Shown: in pieces, positions 17,362 through 26,642 of the stretch
How positions within the stretch are numbered: the first letter of the stretch is position 1
Layout of the letters: the number at the start of each line of letters is the position of its first letter
Source of the DNA: Bosea beijingensis
Lineage (GTDB): Bacteria > Pseudomonadota > Alphaproteobacteria > Rhizobiales > Beijerinckiaceae
Assembly: GCF_030758975.1 (NCBI RefSeq)
Contig: NZ_CP132359.1
Coordinates: forward strand, 4,401,528 to 4,465,527
Direction: 5' to 3'
Length of the DNA stretch: 64,000 nucleotides
Translations under genes and position numbers: made by a program
The notes under the pieces: model-generated
Told to the model about the DNA's origin: nothing
The model's database searches: none
What the model saw: only the letters and a program-made list of their open reading frames with translations

Positions 17362-18230
17362 CCGGCCCGATCCTGTCGCTGCGCGGCGTCTCCAAATCCT
17401 TCCCGCAGGGTGGGCTGCTCGACCGTCTGCTCGGGCGCGACATTCGGCTCGTCGCACTCGACGATGTCAGCCTCGACGTGATGCGCGGCGATGTCGTCGG
17501 CATCGTCGGCGAGAGCGGCTCGGGCAAGTCGACGCTGGCGGGCCTGGCGGTCGGGCTGGCGCGGCCGACCTCCGGCGACGTCCTGCTCGACGGCCAGCCG
17601 ATGGCCGAGCTGATGCGCGACCATGCCGGGCCGTGGCGCCGACGCGTACAGATGGTCTTCCAGGATTCGAGCAGTGCGCTGAATCCGCGCAAGAGCATCG
17701 CGCGCTGCCTCGGGGAGACGTTGGCGCTGCGCGGTGTGCCCAGGGCGCAGCGTGAAGGCGAGATCGCCGACTTGCTGACGCTGGTCGGGCTCGGCCCCGA
17801 GATTGGACCGCGTTTGCCGCATGAGCTTTCAGGCGGGCAGCGCCAGCGCATCGGCCTGGCGCGGGCGCTGGCGATGAAGCCCGAGGTGCTGATCGCCGAC
17901 GAGCCGGTCTCGGCGCTCGACGTCTCGCTGCAGGCGCAGGTGATCAACCTGCTCTCGCGCCTGACCCGCGAACTCGGGCTGACGCTGCTTTTCATCAGCC
18001 ACGACCTCGCGCTGGTGCGCACTTTGTGCAGCCGCATCGTCGTGATGCGCAAAGGCGCGATCGTCGAGCAGGGCCCTTGCCTCGATGTGCTCGACCGGCC
18101 GCAACACCCCTACACCCAAGCCCTCATCGCCGCCGTGCCGAAAGGCCTCGCCGGCCGGCGCACGCCGTTGCCCGTGCGTGCCGATGCGGCGACCACAGAA
18201 ACCCGGGAAGACATCCATGGCGCAGCATAG
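17358..18230 (+). CDS. ABC transporter ATP-binding protein, DppF/OppF type
   Basis: A 290-residue ATPase with Walker A GESGSGKST, Q-loop VFQDSSSALNPR, signature LSGGQRQRIGLARAL, Walker B VLIADEP and FISHDLALV. It is slightly shorter than many DppF proteins because the cysteine-containing C-terminal extension present in its partner is missing. Its 3' end overlaps the start of hyuA by 14 bases, tying transport to the hydantoinase genes. Confidence 0.93.
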   Translation: MTGPILSLRGVSKSFPQGGLLDRLLGRDIRLVALDDVSLDVMRGDVVGIVGESGSGKSTLAGLAVGLARPTSGDVLLDGQPMAELMRDHAGPWRRRVQMVFQDSSSALNPRKSIARCLGETLALRGVPRAQREGEIADLLTLVGLGPEIGPRLPHELSGGQRQRIGLARALAMKPEVLIADEPVSALDVSLQAQVINLLSRLTRELGLTLLFISHDLALVRTLCSRIVVMRKGAIVEQGPCLDVLDRPQHPYTQALIAAVPKGLAGRRTPLPVRADAATTETREDIHGAA

Positions 18231-20292
18231 CTACCGGATCGGCATCGACATCGGCGGCACCTTCACCGATGTCGTGGTCGCGCGCGATGACGGGCTGATC
18301 GAGACCCGCAAGGTGCCGTCAACGCCGGACGACTACAGCCGCGGCATCGCCCAGGCGCTGAAGGCGCTGATCGAGGATTACCAGACCACGCCCGACCGCA
18401 TCACCGGCATCGTCCATGCGACGACGGTGGCGACCAACGCCATCCTCGAATACAAGGGCGCCCGCACCGGCCTCCTGACCACCGCGGGCTTCCGTGACGT
18501 GCTCGAAATGCGCCGCCTGCGCATCCCGGTGCTTTACGACCTGCAATACGACAAGCCTAAGCCACTGGCGGCGCGGCGCCTGCGCCTCGAGGTCAATGAG
18601 CGGCTCGGCCCCGATGGCTCTGTCCGCGTGCCGCTTTCGCGCGAGGATGTCGTCGCGGCCGCGCGGCGCTTCCGCGAAGAGGGGGTCGAGGCTGTCGCGA
18701 TCAGCTTTCTGCACGCCTATGCCAATCCGCAGCACGAGATGGAGGCCGAGGAGATCCTGCAGGCCGAGCTCGGCGAGGGCGTCTATATCTGCCGTGGGTC
18801 CGAGATCCTGCCGGAGATCCGGGAGTACGAGCGCACCTCGACCGTGGTGGTGAACGCCTATATTGGCCCGGTCGTGCGCAACTATGCCAGCGCGCTGACG
18901 GCGCGGCTCGCCTCGATCGGCATCGGCTGCCAGATCGAGATGATGCATTCCGGCGGCGGCATCATGCGGCTCGGCTCGGCCGTGAAGCGCGCTGCGGCGC
19001 TGGTCGAATCCGGCCCGGCGGCCGGCGTCATCGCCTGCGCGCGGCTGGTTTCGGGGAGCGACGAGCCCAGCATCATCTCCTTCGACATGGGCGGCACCAC
19101 CGCCAAGGCGGCGCTGATCGAGCATGGCGAGCCGGCCCGCACCACCGAATACGAGGTCGGCGCCGGCATCAACCTGTCGAGCAAGCTGGTCAAGGGCGGC
19201 GGCTACCCGATCAAGATGCCGTTCATCGACGTCTCCGAGATCGGGGCGGGCGGCGGCAGCATCGTCGCGATCGACCGGATGAACCAGGTCTCGGTCGGTC
19301 CGCAGAGCGCCGGCGCGTATCCCGGGCCGGTCTGCTATGGCCTCGGCGGAGCGCAGGCGACGCTGACGGACGCCTTCCTGACGCTGGGCTACATCAACGA
19401 TGTCGCACTCGCCGGCGGCAGCTTCCCGCTCAAGGCCGATGCCGGCCGTGCCGCGCTGAACGACCAGGTCGCGCGCCCGCTCGGGCTCGACCTCCAGCAG
19501 ACGGCGCGCGGCGTGCTGACGCTCGCGGTCACCACGATGACGCGGGCGGTCAAGGCAGTCTCGACATATCGCGGGCGGGACCCGCGCCAGGCGACACTGG
19601 TCGCCTTCGGCGGCAATGGCCCGGTGGTCGCGGCCGAGGTGGCGAATGCGCTCGGCATCCGCCGCGTCATCGTCCCGCGCGCCGCCGGCGTCTTCAGCGC
19701 CCTCGGCCTGCTGCGCTCCGATGTCGAGCAGGAGTTCGTGCGGCCCTCGCGACGACGGGCGGGCGAGCTCGACGATGCCGGGCTGGGTGAGCTCTTCGCC
19801 GAGCTCGGCGCCGATGCCCGCCGCATCCTCGCTCTGGAAGGCTATGATTTGGCGCAGGCCGAATTCCGCTATGCCGCCGACCTGCGCTATGTCGGCCAGG
19901 CCTATGAGCTGACCGTGCCGGCGAGGTGCTTCGACATCGCCGAGCTAAACGAGCTGTTCCATCGCGAGCACGAGCGCACCTATGGCCATCGCTCGCAGCA
20001 GGACGCGGTGCATCTCGTCAACGCCCGCCTCACGGCGCGCCTGCCGCTCGTCGCGCCGCGCCACCAGTTTGCGGCTGAGGCGCCTATGCGGCGAGCCGAC
20101 CGCCCGGTCTCCTTCGACACCAGCGGCGGCGGCGCTTCGATCGCCGTGATCGGCCGGGCCGATCTCGATGCTACGGCGCGGCGAGGTCCCTTCGTCATCG
20201 AGGAATATGACTGCACCTGCGTCGTTGGTCCCGGCCAGAGCGCCAGGCTCGATGAAGCCGGCAATATCGACATCGCCCTGGAGGCTGCATGA
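18217..20292 (+). CDS. hyuA: Hydantoinase/oxoprolinase family protein, subunit A
   Basis: I start this at the ATG at 18217 (691 residues, MAQHSYRIGIDIGGTFTDVV), because the longer frame lies inside the upstream ATPase gene. The N-terminal GIDIGGTFTD is the ASKHA ATP-binding phosphate-1 loop, and SFDMGGTTAKAALIEHG is the second. HyuA-type subunits use ATP to activate the ring amide of hydantoins, N-methylhydantoins, 5-oxoproline or, in relatives, aromatic ketones for carboxylation. It works with the HyuB subunit encoded next, whose ATG overlaps its stop. Precise substrate unknown. Confidence 0.92.
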   Translation: MAQHSYRIGIDIGGTFTDVVVARDDGLIETRKVPSTPDDYSRGIAQALKALIEDYQTTPDRITGIVHATTVATNAILEYKGARTGLLTTAGFRDVLEMRRLRIPVLYDLQYDKPKPLAARRLRLEVNERLGPDGSVRVPLSREDVVAAARRFREEGVEAVAISFLHAYANPQHEMEAEEILQAELGEGVYICRGSEILPEIREYERTSTVVVNAYIGPVVRNYASALTARLASIGIGCQIEMMHSGGGIMRLGSAVKRAAALVESGPAAGVIACARLVSGSDEPSIISFDMGGTTAKAALIEHGEPARTTEYEVGAGINLSSKLVKGGGYPIKMPFIDVSEIGAGGGSIVAIDRMNQVSVGPQSAGAYPGPVCYGLGGAQATLTDAFLTLGYINDVALAGGSFPLKADAGRAALNDQVARPLGLDLQQTARGVLTLAVTTMTRAVKAVSTYRGRDPRQATLVAFGGNGPVVAAEVANALGIRRVIVPRAAGVFSALGLLRSDVEQEFVRPSRRRAGELDDAGLGELFAELGADARRILALEGYDLAQAEFRYAADLRYVGQAYELTVPARCFDIAELNELFHREHERTYGHRSQQDAVHLVNARLTARLPLVAPRHQFAAEAPMRRADRPVSFDTSGGGASIAVIGRADLDATARRGPFVIEEYDCTCVVGPGQSARLDEAGNIDIALEAA

Positions 20293-22028
20293 TGCGCGAG
20301 ATCGACCCGATCACGCTCGAGGTGATCCGCAATGCGCTCGCCTCGACCGCCGACGAGATGGCGCTGATCGTGATGCGCAGCGCCTATTCGCCCGTCGTGC
20401 GCGACATCATGGACTACTCGACCGCACTCTGCGATGCGAAGGGGCGAGTGATCGCACAGGGACTGACCCTGCCGATCCAGCTCTGCTCCTTCCCGCGCAT
20501 CATGGGCTTCGTCAGGGAGCGCTATGGCGACACGCTGAAGCCGGGCGACGTGCTGATCGCCAACGACCCCTATGGCTCCGGCGGGCAACACCTGCCTGAC
20601 ATCTACATCCTGAAACCGATCTTCGTCGCCGGCAGGCTCGCAGGCTTCGCCGCGACGGTGGCCCATCACACCGATCTCGGCGGCATCGTGCCCGGTTCGG
20701 TCGCAATCTATGCCACCGAGATACAGCAGGAAGGCCTGCGCCTGCCGCTGCTCAAGCTCTACGAGGCCGGCTCGCCGGTCGACGCCGTCTTTCGCATCCT
20801 CGAGGCGAACACGCGCTCGCCGGTCGAGGTGCTCGGCGACATCCGCGCCCAGATCGCCGCGTGCAATGTCGCGGAGGAGGGACTGAGGACGCTGATCAGC
20901 CGCTACGGCGCGGAGGAGCTCGACGCCTATATCGAAGCGCTGCACGACCATGCCGAGGCGATGATGCGCGATGTCATCCGCGCCTTGCCGAATGGAGTTT
21001 ACCGCGCCACCGACTATATCGATGGCGTCGGCGGGAACCCGCAGCCGCTGCCGATCGTCGCGACCGTCACCGTCGCCGACGATACGATCGACATCGATTT
21101 CACCGGCACGGCCGACCAGGTCGCGGCGTCGATCAACTGCCCGATCTCGCTGCCGGAATCCGCGTCCTTCTGCGCCATACGCTGCCTGTCCCAGCAGGAT
21201 ATCCCCAACTGCGAGGGATACCTGCGGCCGATCACGGTTCGGGCACCGGAGGGCTGCCTGGTCAATCCGCGATATCCGGCGGCCTGCGGCGCGCGTGGGG
21301 TCGTCGGCTACCGCGTTTTCGACGCGATCATGCAGGCTCTGGCGCAGATCGTGCCCGAACGGGCCATGGGCGGTTCCGAAGGCGGGCCCTATCTGCTCGC
21401 GGCCGGCGGCACGCATGAGGGCCGGCCCTTCGTGCTCAACGAGATGGTGGTCGGCACCTGGGGGGCTCGCTCCGGTAAGGACGGCATCGAGGGCATCTCC
21501 AACCCCGCAGCCAATCTCTCCAACCAACCGGTCGAGATGATCGAGGCCGACATGCCGGTTGAGGTACTGCGCTATGGCCTCTTGCCGGATACGGGCGGTC
21601 CCGGCGAGTTCCGCGGTGGGCTCTCGCTAATCCGCGAATTCCGCTTCCTGGCGCCGGTCCGCTTCGTGCTGCGCGGCGACCGTCGCGACCATCCGCCCTT
21701 CGGCTTAGAGGGCGGGGGGACGGGCTCACCTTCCGGTCACATCGTCATCCGGGCCGATGGCACGCAGCAGAGCCTGCCGACCATGCCGATGGAGAGCTTC
21801 AATGCCCGTGCCGGCGACGTCTTCCGCCTGATCGGGGCCGGCGGTGGCGGCTATGGCGATGCGCTGCGGCGCGATCCGATCCGCATCGAGGATGATCTGC
21901 GCGAGGGCAAGGTCACGGCGGAGGGTGCCGTGCGCGACTACGGCGTGGTCTTCGCCGCAGATGGGGCGACCATCGATCTTGTAGCCACGACGCGCCAGCG
22001 AGCCCTACGAATGGGAGCCAAGCCATGA
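20289..22028 (+). CDS. hyuB: Hydantoinase/oxoprolinase family protein, subunit B
   Basis: A 579-residue protein starting MMREIDPITLEVIRNALAST, the standard HyuB N-terminus, with the conserved VMRSAYSPVVRDIMDYSTAL segment, NDPYGSGGQHLPDIYILKPI, and GSEGGPYLLAAGGTHEGRPF. It forms the A/B complex that opens a cyclic amide in an ATP-dependent reaction. It overlaps hyuA and the next PLP gene by 4 bases each, so all three are translationally coupled. Confidence 0.92.
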   Translation: MMREIDPITLEVIRNALASTADEMALIVMRSAYSPVVRDIMDYSTALCDAKGRVIAQGLTLPIQLCSFPRIMGFVRERYGDTLKPGDVLIANDPYGSGGQHLPDIYILKPIFVAGRLAGFAATVAHHTDLGGIVPGSVAIYATEIQQEGLRLPLLKLYEAGSPVDAVFRILEANTRSPVEVLGDIRAQIAACNVAEEGLRTLISRYGAEELDAYIEALHDHAEAMMRDVIRALPNGVYRATDYIDGVGGNPQPLPIVATVTVADDTIDIDFTGTADQVAASINCPISLPESASFCAIRCLSQQDIPNCEGYLRPITVRAPEGCLVNPRYPAACGARGVVGYRVFDAIMQALAQIVPERAMGGSEGGPYLLAAGGTHEGRPFVLNEMVVGTWGARSGKDGIEGISNPAANLSNQPVEMIEADMPVEVLRYGLLPDTGGPGEFRGGLSLIREFRFLAPVRFVLRGDRRDHPPFGLEGGGTGSPSGHIVIRADGTQQSLPTMPMESFNARAGDVFRLIGAGGGGYGDALRRDPIRIEDDLREGKVTAEGAVRDYGVVFAADGATIDLVATTRQRALRMGAKP

Positions 22029-23173
22029 CGTTCGGTGCGGCCAAGCTCAATGAAAAGCTCGTCGGCGAGCCCGGCAGCCGGGCCCGGCTGGAGACGCCGG
22101 CCGCCGTGCTCGACCTCGACTTGTTCGAGCACAATATCGCGCTGATGGCAGAGACCTGCCGCAGGTTCGGATTGAACCTCAGACCGCATGCGAAATCCCA
22201 CAAATGCGCCGAGATCACCCGCCGGCAGATGGCGGCGGGAGCGCTCGGCAACTGCTGTGCCAAGCCGGGCGAATTGCTCGCACTGTTCGAGGGTGGCGTC
22301 CGCGATCTCCTGCTCAGTGCCCCGATCGCCAGCGCCGCCAAGATCGATGCGCTGGCGCGCGCCGCAGCGGGCGGCGGGCGCATCGGCGTCGTGGTTGATC
22401 GGGCCGATCTCGCCGCTGCCTATGCCGAGGCGGCGCAGCGGCACGGCACAGCCTTCGACGTGCTGGTCGATCTCGATGTCGGGCTGAAGCGCAGCGGCGT
22501 CGCGACCCCGGCCGAAGCGGTTGAACTGGCGAGGCTCGTTTCCGGGCTGGACGGGCTGCGCTATCGCGGCGTGCAAGCCTATCAGGGCCGCGTCCAGCAT
22601 ATCGACGATTTCGCCGCCCGCCGCGCCGCCAACCAGGAGATGGGCCGGCTGCTCGCCGCCATGATCGAGGCGCTGCGCGTGGCCGGCTTCGCGCCGGAGA
22701 TCGTCTCGGGCGGCGGGACCGGCAGCCATCTCCTCGACGGCGAGGACCGGTTGCTGACCGAGATCCAGGCCGGCTCCTATGTCTTCATGGACGAGGCTTA
22801 TGACAGCGTTGACATGCATGGTCGCGGTGGGCCGGAGTTCAGATCGGCGCTGCGCATCGCCGTCACCGTGATCGGCCACAGCTCGCTCGGCTTTGCTATC
22901 ACCGATGGCGGCAGCAAGAGCTTTGCGCTCGACGGGCCGCCGCCGCGTGTCTTCCTCGGAGGCGATCCGGTCGGGCGGATCGAATGGTGCGGTGACGAGT
23001 TCGGCCGCATCCTTCCTGCGGAAGGGCAAGGAGCCCTGCCGATCGGCACGGTGGTCGAATGTACCGTCCCGCATTGCGATCCGACGATCAACCTGCATGA
23101 CATCCTGCATGTCGTGCGCGGCGACGATCTCGTGGCGCAATGGCCGGTCGAGGCGCGGGGCCGCGCTGACTGA
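22025..23173 (+). CDS. DSD1 family PLP-dependent enzyme (D-threonine aldolase / D-serine dehydratase-like)
   Basis: A 382-residue protein of the fold-type III (alanine racemase-like) group. The N-terminal barrel has TPAAVLDLDLFEHNIALMA and the PLP-lysine region LRPHAKSHKCAEI; the phosphate-binding part is GGTGSH; the C-terminal metal site appears as VPHCDPTINLHD, matching the Zn/Mn-binding His-Cys region of D-threonine aldolase and DSD1 enzymes. It probably cleaves or dehydrates a D-amino acid made by hydantoin ring opening. It is the last gene of the operon, overlapping hyuB. Confidence 0.9.
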   Translation: MTFGAAKLNEKLVGEPGSRARLETPAAVLDLDLFEHNIALMAETCRRFGLNLRPHAKSHKCAEITRRQMAAGALGNCCAKPGELLALFEGGVRDLLLSAPIASAAKIDALARAAAGGGRIGVVVDRADLAAAYAEAAQRHGTAFDVLVDLDVGLKRSGVATPAEAVELARLVSGLDGLRYRGVQAYQGRVQHIDDFAARRAANQEMGRLLAAMIEALRVAGFAPEIVSGGGTGSHLLDGEDRLLTEIQAGSYVFMDEAYDSVDMHGRGGPEFRSALRIAVTVIGHSSLGFAITDGGSKSFALDGPPPRVFLGGDPVGRIEWCGDEFGRILPAEGQGALPIGTVVECTVPHCDPTINLHDILHVVRGDDLVAQWPVEARGRAD

Positions 23174-23290
23174 GGGGCGCGCCAAAATAGGCTGCGAAGC
23201 GAGAAACGCGCCATAAGCCGACTATGGCGCCTTGCCTGGAAGCAGGCATTTAAACAGATGATCTGCACGAACGTTTCGCAAGATGCGACT

Positions 23291-23301
23291 GGGGGGGGGG
23301 G
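23291..23301 (+). repeat. Run of eleven G residues upstream of the multicopper oxidase gene
   Basis: A homopolymer of 11 Gs starts 60 bases before the oxidase start. It lies upstream of the Tat signal start, so slippage would not alter the protein, but could change promoter or leader spacing, or may be an assembly artefact. Confidence 0.7.
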
Positions 23302-23350
23302 CGGCCGGATCAACGACCCTGCCGTCGCAGGCCGAAACAGGACATTCATC

Positions 23351-24793
23351 ATGAACCGTCGCAGATTCCTCACTGCCGCAATGACCGGGGCCGCGGCGCT
23401 CGGCGCGAACGCCTTGATGCGCCCCGCCGCCAGTCTCGCCCAGGGAGCGAGCAGCCCATCACCGATCGACCTCCGGGTCGTCAGCCGGACCATCGAAGTC
23501 CACGGGAGGAGCGCCCGCGTGTTCGGCCTTCTGCAACCCGATGGCCGCCATGGGCTCATCCTGGAAGCGGGATCGAACTTCGACGTCCGCCTTGCCAACG
23601 AAATCGGCGAGGCCACGATGATCCACTGGCATGGCCTGACCCCTCCTTGGCACCAGGACGGCGTGCCGGACAATCCGAAGCCACTGCTCAAGCCGGGCGA
23701 TGTCGCCCGCTACACCTTCCCCGTAGGCGCTGGCGGCACACATTGGATGCACGCTCATACGCTTCAGGAACAGAACCTGCTGGCGGCCCCCCTCATCGTC
23801 AGGACGGCCTCCGATCTCGCGCGCGACGAGCAGGAGGTGGTCGTCCTGCTGCACGACTTCTCCTTCAAGCCCGCCGAGGAATTGCTCGCGAAGCTGAAGG
23901 GCGGCGGAGGTCACGCCGCGCCGATGGACCATTCCGCGATGGGCCACGGGGGCAACACTCACCAGCCTGCGACGACAAGCCAAGCGACGGCCAGCGACCT
24001 CAACGACATCGACTACGATGCCTATCTCGCCAATGATCGCGCTCTCGATGATCCCGACGTGATCCGGGTGGAGCGTGGCGGCCGGGTCCGCCTACGCATC
24101 ATCAACGGCGCCACCGCGACGGCCTTCACCATCGAGACTGGATCGGTTCCCGGCACGCTCTTTGCGGTGGATGGCAGGGACGTCGAGCCGATCGTCGGCA
24201 CGGCCTTCCCGCTCAGCATGGGCCAGCGGCTCGACATCCGGCTGTCCTTGCCTTTGGGTCCGGGCGCCTATCCCGTTCTCGCGCTGCGTGAAGGGGCCAG
24301 CGAACGCACCGGGGTGATCCTCGCCACGCAGGGAGCCTCGGTGCAACGCGTCGCCGGAAGCGCCGAGCACGCCGGTCCGATCGTCGAACTCGGACTCGAG
24401 CGGAAGCTGCGGGCCCTGCATTCGCTTCCCGTCCGGGCTCCCGATCGCCGCTTCGCGCTGACCCTCACCGGCCGGATGCAGGACTACACGTGGGGGATCG
24501 GCGGCGCGGACGATCTCCGGATCCGGAAAGGCGAGAGGATCGAGGTCACGATGCGAAACGCATCGATGATGTCGCATCCGATGCACCTGCACGGTCATCA
24601 TTTCCAGGTCACCGCCATCGACGGGGTATCGCTCCCGGGAGCCGTGCGCGATACGGTCCTCGTGCCGCCGGACGCAGCCGTGACGATCACGTTCGATGCC
24701 GACAATCCCGGCCGCTGGCCGTTGCATTGTCACCACCTCTACCACATGGCGACGGGCATGATGGCCCAGCTTGCCTATGAAGGGATCGGCTAG
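23351..24793 (+). CDS. Multicopper oxidase (CueO/CopA type), Tat-exported
   Basis: The start is the ATG at 23351 (480 residues), giving the twin-arginine signal MNRRRFLTAAMTGAAALGA; the earlier frame start reads through the G tract. All copper motifs are visible: IHWHG (about residue 94), THWMHAH (about 131), HPMHLHGHHF (about 415) and LHCHHLYHMATGMM at the end, giving type 1 (Cys, His, Met) and type 2/3 histidines. A His/Met-rich insert (HAAPMDHSAMGHGG) lies mid-protein, as in periplasmic copper oxidases. It likely oxidises Cu(I) to less toxic Cu(II). It begins the copper-resistance island. Confidence 0.93.
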   Translation: MNRRRFLTAAMTGAAALGANALMRPAASLAQGASSPSPIDLRVVSRTIEVHGRSARVFGLLQPDGRHGLILEAGSNFDVRLANEIGEATMIHWHGLTPPWHQDGVPDNPKPLLKPGDVARYTFPVGAGGTHWMHAHTLQEQNLLAAPLIVRTASDLARDEQEVVVLLHDFSFKPAEELLAKLKGGGGHAAPMDHSAMGHGGNTHQPATTSQATASDLNDIDYDAYLANDRALDDPDVIRVERGGRVRLRIINGATATAFTIETGSVPGTLFAVDGRDVEPIVGTAFPLSMGQRLDIRLSLPLGPGAYPVLALREGASERTGVILATQGASVQRVAGSAEHAGPIVELGLERKLRALHSLPVRAPDRRFALTLTGRMQDYTWGIGGADDLRIRKGERIEVTMRNASMMSHPMHLHGHHFQVTAIDGVSLPGAVRDTVLVPPDAAVTITFDADNPGRWPLHCHHLYHMATGMMAQLAYEGIG

Positions 24794-24985
24794 CCTCGGC
24801 CGGCGCGTCACCGCATCTGGACTCAGCTTTCGGCGCCCGGACCCGTGCACATGGCCTGTCCGGGCGCTCGCCTGAACTGAAGCGTCCATTCGTGGGGCGT
24901 TCTCGTCGATCTCGACTACCCTGGCTCCCGCGTCCGGTGGACGAAAGTTTCCATGCCGCGGTCCCTCAGAAATCCAATCTTGTGG

Positions 24986-24991
24986 TATAAT
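24986..24991 (+). promoter_or_regulatory. Consensus -10 box for the small secreted protein gene
   Basis: A perfect TATAAT lies 37 bases before the 25028 start, in a locally AT-rich patch. No good -35 hexamer sits 17 bases upstream, so an activator-dependent promoter is possible. A strong AAGGAGG ribosome site follows. Confidence 0.45.
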
Positions 24992-25027
24992 ATACGAGGC
25001 ACGGTTCCTTGATCCAAGGAGGCGAGA

Positions 25028-25378
25028 ATGGGTCTCCAGGGTGTCCTTTTCGCAGCGGCGGGACTGCTGCCCTTCCTCGTCGCTTCCACTGAGATCGCTC
25101 AAGCTCATCCCTCGGGATTGCGATTGGGCGCCCAAGAGATCACGCAAGCGGTTCACGGCAAGCTATGCACTACGCCGGGAGGCGCGAGGTTCGCGTTCGG
25201 AGCCGACGGACACTTCGCGTATGACGGGCTATGGCAGACCACTGGCAGCTATGTGGTCGCCGACAATTCGATCGTAGTCACGTTCGACAGCGGCCTTCGT
25301 CGAGCTTTCGCGATGTCCGTCAGGGATGGCGTACTCTACATGGAACAGACACGCGTATCGTGCGCCAACGGTGGATGA
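25028..25378 (+). CDS. Small secreted protein of unknown function
   Basis: A 116-residue protein with a clear signal peptide (MGLQGVLFAAAGLLPFLV ... AQA, about 26 residues) and an AAGGAGG site seven bases before the ATG. The mature part of about 90 residues contains two cysteines (KLCTTPGG and RVSCANGG) that could form a disulphide, and alternating hydrophobic strands, suggesting a small periplasmic beta domain. No metal-binding motif. It lies alone between the oxidase and the convergent Spy-like gene. Function unknown. Confidence 0.75.
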   Translation: MGLQGVLFAAAGLLPFLVASTEIAQAHPSGLRLGAQEITQAVHGKLCTTPGGARFAFGADGHFAYDGLWQTTGSYVVADNSIVVTFDSGLRRAFAMSVRDGVLYMEQTRVSCANGG

Positions 25379-25437
25379 TAGGCGGTTCGTCTTGCGCCCA
25401 CTGCGGCAAAGGGGCGATGCCGTCGCGGACAACGACT

Positions 25438-26001
25438 TCAACGGTGCTGCTTCAGATGGTGGCCGCTCGGCGCCGCCGGCGATGGATTGCGGTAGCCACG
25501 CAGAACATCATATCGCGCGATCTGATCCGAGGTGAGCAGGCCAGCCGTCTCGATATGGGCCTGCAAATGTACCGCCCGCAATGAGCCCTGCCTGGTGCCG
25601 ATTTGGGCCGTCAGTTCACGCAGGCGCAATGGCTCGATCGTGCGCCGTGCGAAGGCCACATCGAGCTTGAGCTCCAAGTCCAGGATTTCGGCGCCCAACG
25701 CCATCGCGCCCGCTTTCATGCGCGCCTCGGATTTCTTCAAGCCGCTGCGCTGTTCGGCCGAAAGCTGGAGTTCGGACGCCAGTTCGAGCGCGTGAAGTGG
25801 ACCGGGATATCGGTTGAGTTCCGCGGGCTTGGCCAAACCCATGCCGCGCCCCAAAGACAGGTCATCGATCTCATTTCGTGAGAGAGCCTTGATCTCGCGC
25901 GCCTCCTGGCCAGCGTAAGGACTCACGGATTGAGCCGAGACGGGAGCGACCCATCCGGAGATCGCCAGGATGAGCAGGCTGAACGCGATTGCTTTGATCA
26001 T
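25438..26001 (-). CDS. Spy/CpxP-like periplasmic protein
   Basis: I choose the ATG at 26001 (187 residues), which gives a signal peptide MIKAIAFSLLILAISGWVAP ... SAQ. The mature protein is helical and charged, with LQLSAEQRSGLKKSEARMKA matching the LTxEQ-type repeat of Spy/CpxP/CnrX-family periplasmic chaperones and metal sensors, and EILDLELKLDVAFA later. It is the last gene on the minus strand of the copper efflux cluster, about 60 bases after the Crp/Fnr gene. It may bind misfolded proteins or metals in the periplasm. Confidence 0.75.
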   Translation of the reverse strand: MIKAIAFSLLILAISGWVAPVSAQSVSPYAGQEAREIKALSRNEIDDLSLGRGMGLAKPAELNRYPGPLHALELASELQLSAEQRSGLKKSEARMKAGAMALGAEILDLELKLDVAFARRTIEPLRLRELTAQIGTRQGSLRAVHLQAHIETAGLLTSDQIARYDVLRGYRNPSPAAPSGHHLKQHR

Positions 26002-26060
26002 GGAACGGTCTCCTCGATCATTCCGATAAGGGTGTCGGAAGCGCCGCAACATGATTGAAA

Positions 26061-26642
26061 TCATGTCAGCTCGATAATGCCGTTTCCTCTCCGAATGATC
26101 CGTTCGGATTCCAACAGCGCGAGCGTCCGGTACAGAACCTCAGGCGCCAGACCGATCATCGCCGCGATGTCCTTCAGCGGCCCGCCGATGGTAATGGTGC
26201 GGCCGTCGACGCCGGTTCGCGCCACGAGGTAGCCGAGCACCCGCTCTCGCGCCGAGCGAACATCGCGCAGGGTCAAGGCGGACCGGAGTTCCATCACCTG
26301 CCGAGCAAGGTCCGCCGTTAGCTCCAACCGTGCGGTCGCATCGCCCTCCAACAGGGCGAGCGCCGCTGACTTGGGAAAGCAGGCGACCGAGCTCTCCGCC
26401 ACGGCCCGCGCATCGCAATGATATGTCTCGACGAACAACGAGGCTTCGGCGAAACGCTCTCCCGGTCCGGCGACGAAGAGGAGGGTCTCGCACCCACTGG
26501 CGCTGAAGCGCGCAAGGCGAATCTGCCCTCTGCGGACCAGGAAGAAGCCCCGCGTCGCATCCCCGCTCGCGAATAGAGTCTCGCCCGCCGCGAGTTCCCG
26601 AATGACCGGCTTCAATCCGGCGAGGATGGACGCCATTGCCAT
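26061..26642 (-). CDS. Crp/Fnr family transcriptional regulator
   Basis: A 193-residue regulator. Residues 1-115 form the cyclic-nucleotide-like beta-barrel (GETLFASGDATRGFFLVRRG, VAGPGERFAEASLF) and the C-terminus is a winged helix with LKDIAAMIGLAPEVLYRTLALLE. There is no N-terminal four-cysteine FNR cluster, so it is not an oxygen sensor of that kind. Its ATG shares one base with the TGA of the DUF411 gene upstream, so it is part of the copper efflux operon and may autoregulate it or link it to redox state. Target sites not identified. Confidence 0.86.
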   Translation of the reverse strand: MAMASILAGLKPVIRELAAGETLFASGDATRGFFLVRRGQIRLARFSASGCETLLFVAGPGERFAEASLFVETYHCDARAVAESSVACFPKSAALALLEGDATARLELTADLARQVMELRSALTLRDVRSARERVLGYLVARTGVDGRTITIGGPLKDIAAMIGLAPEVLYRTLALLESERIIRRGNGIIELT

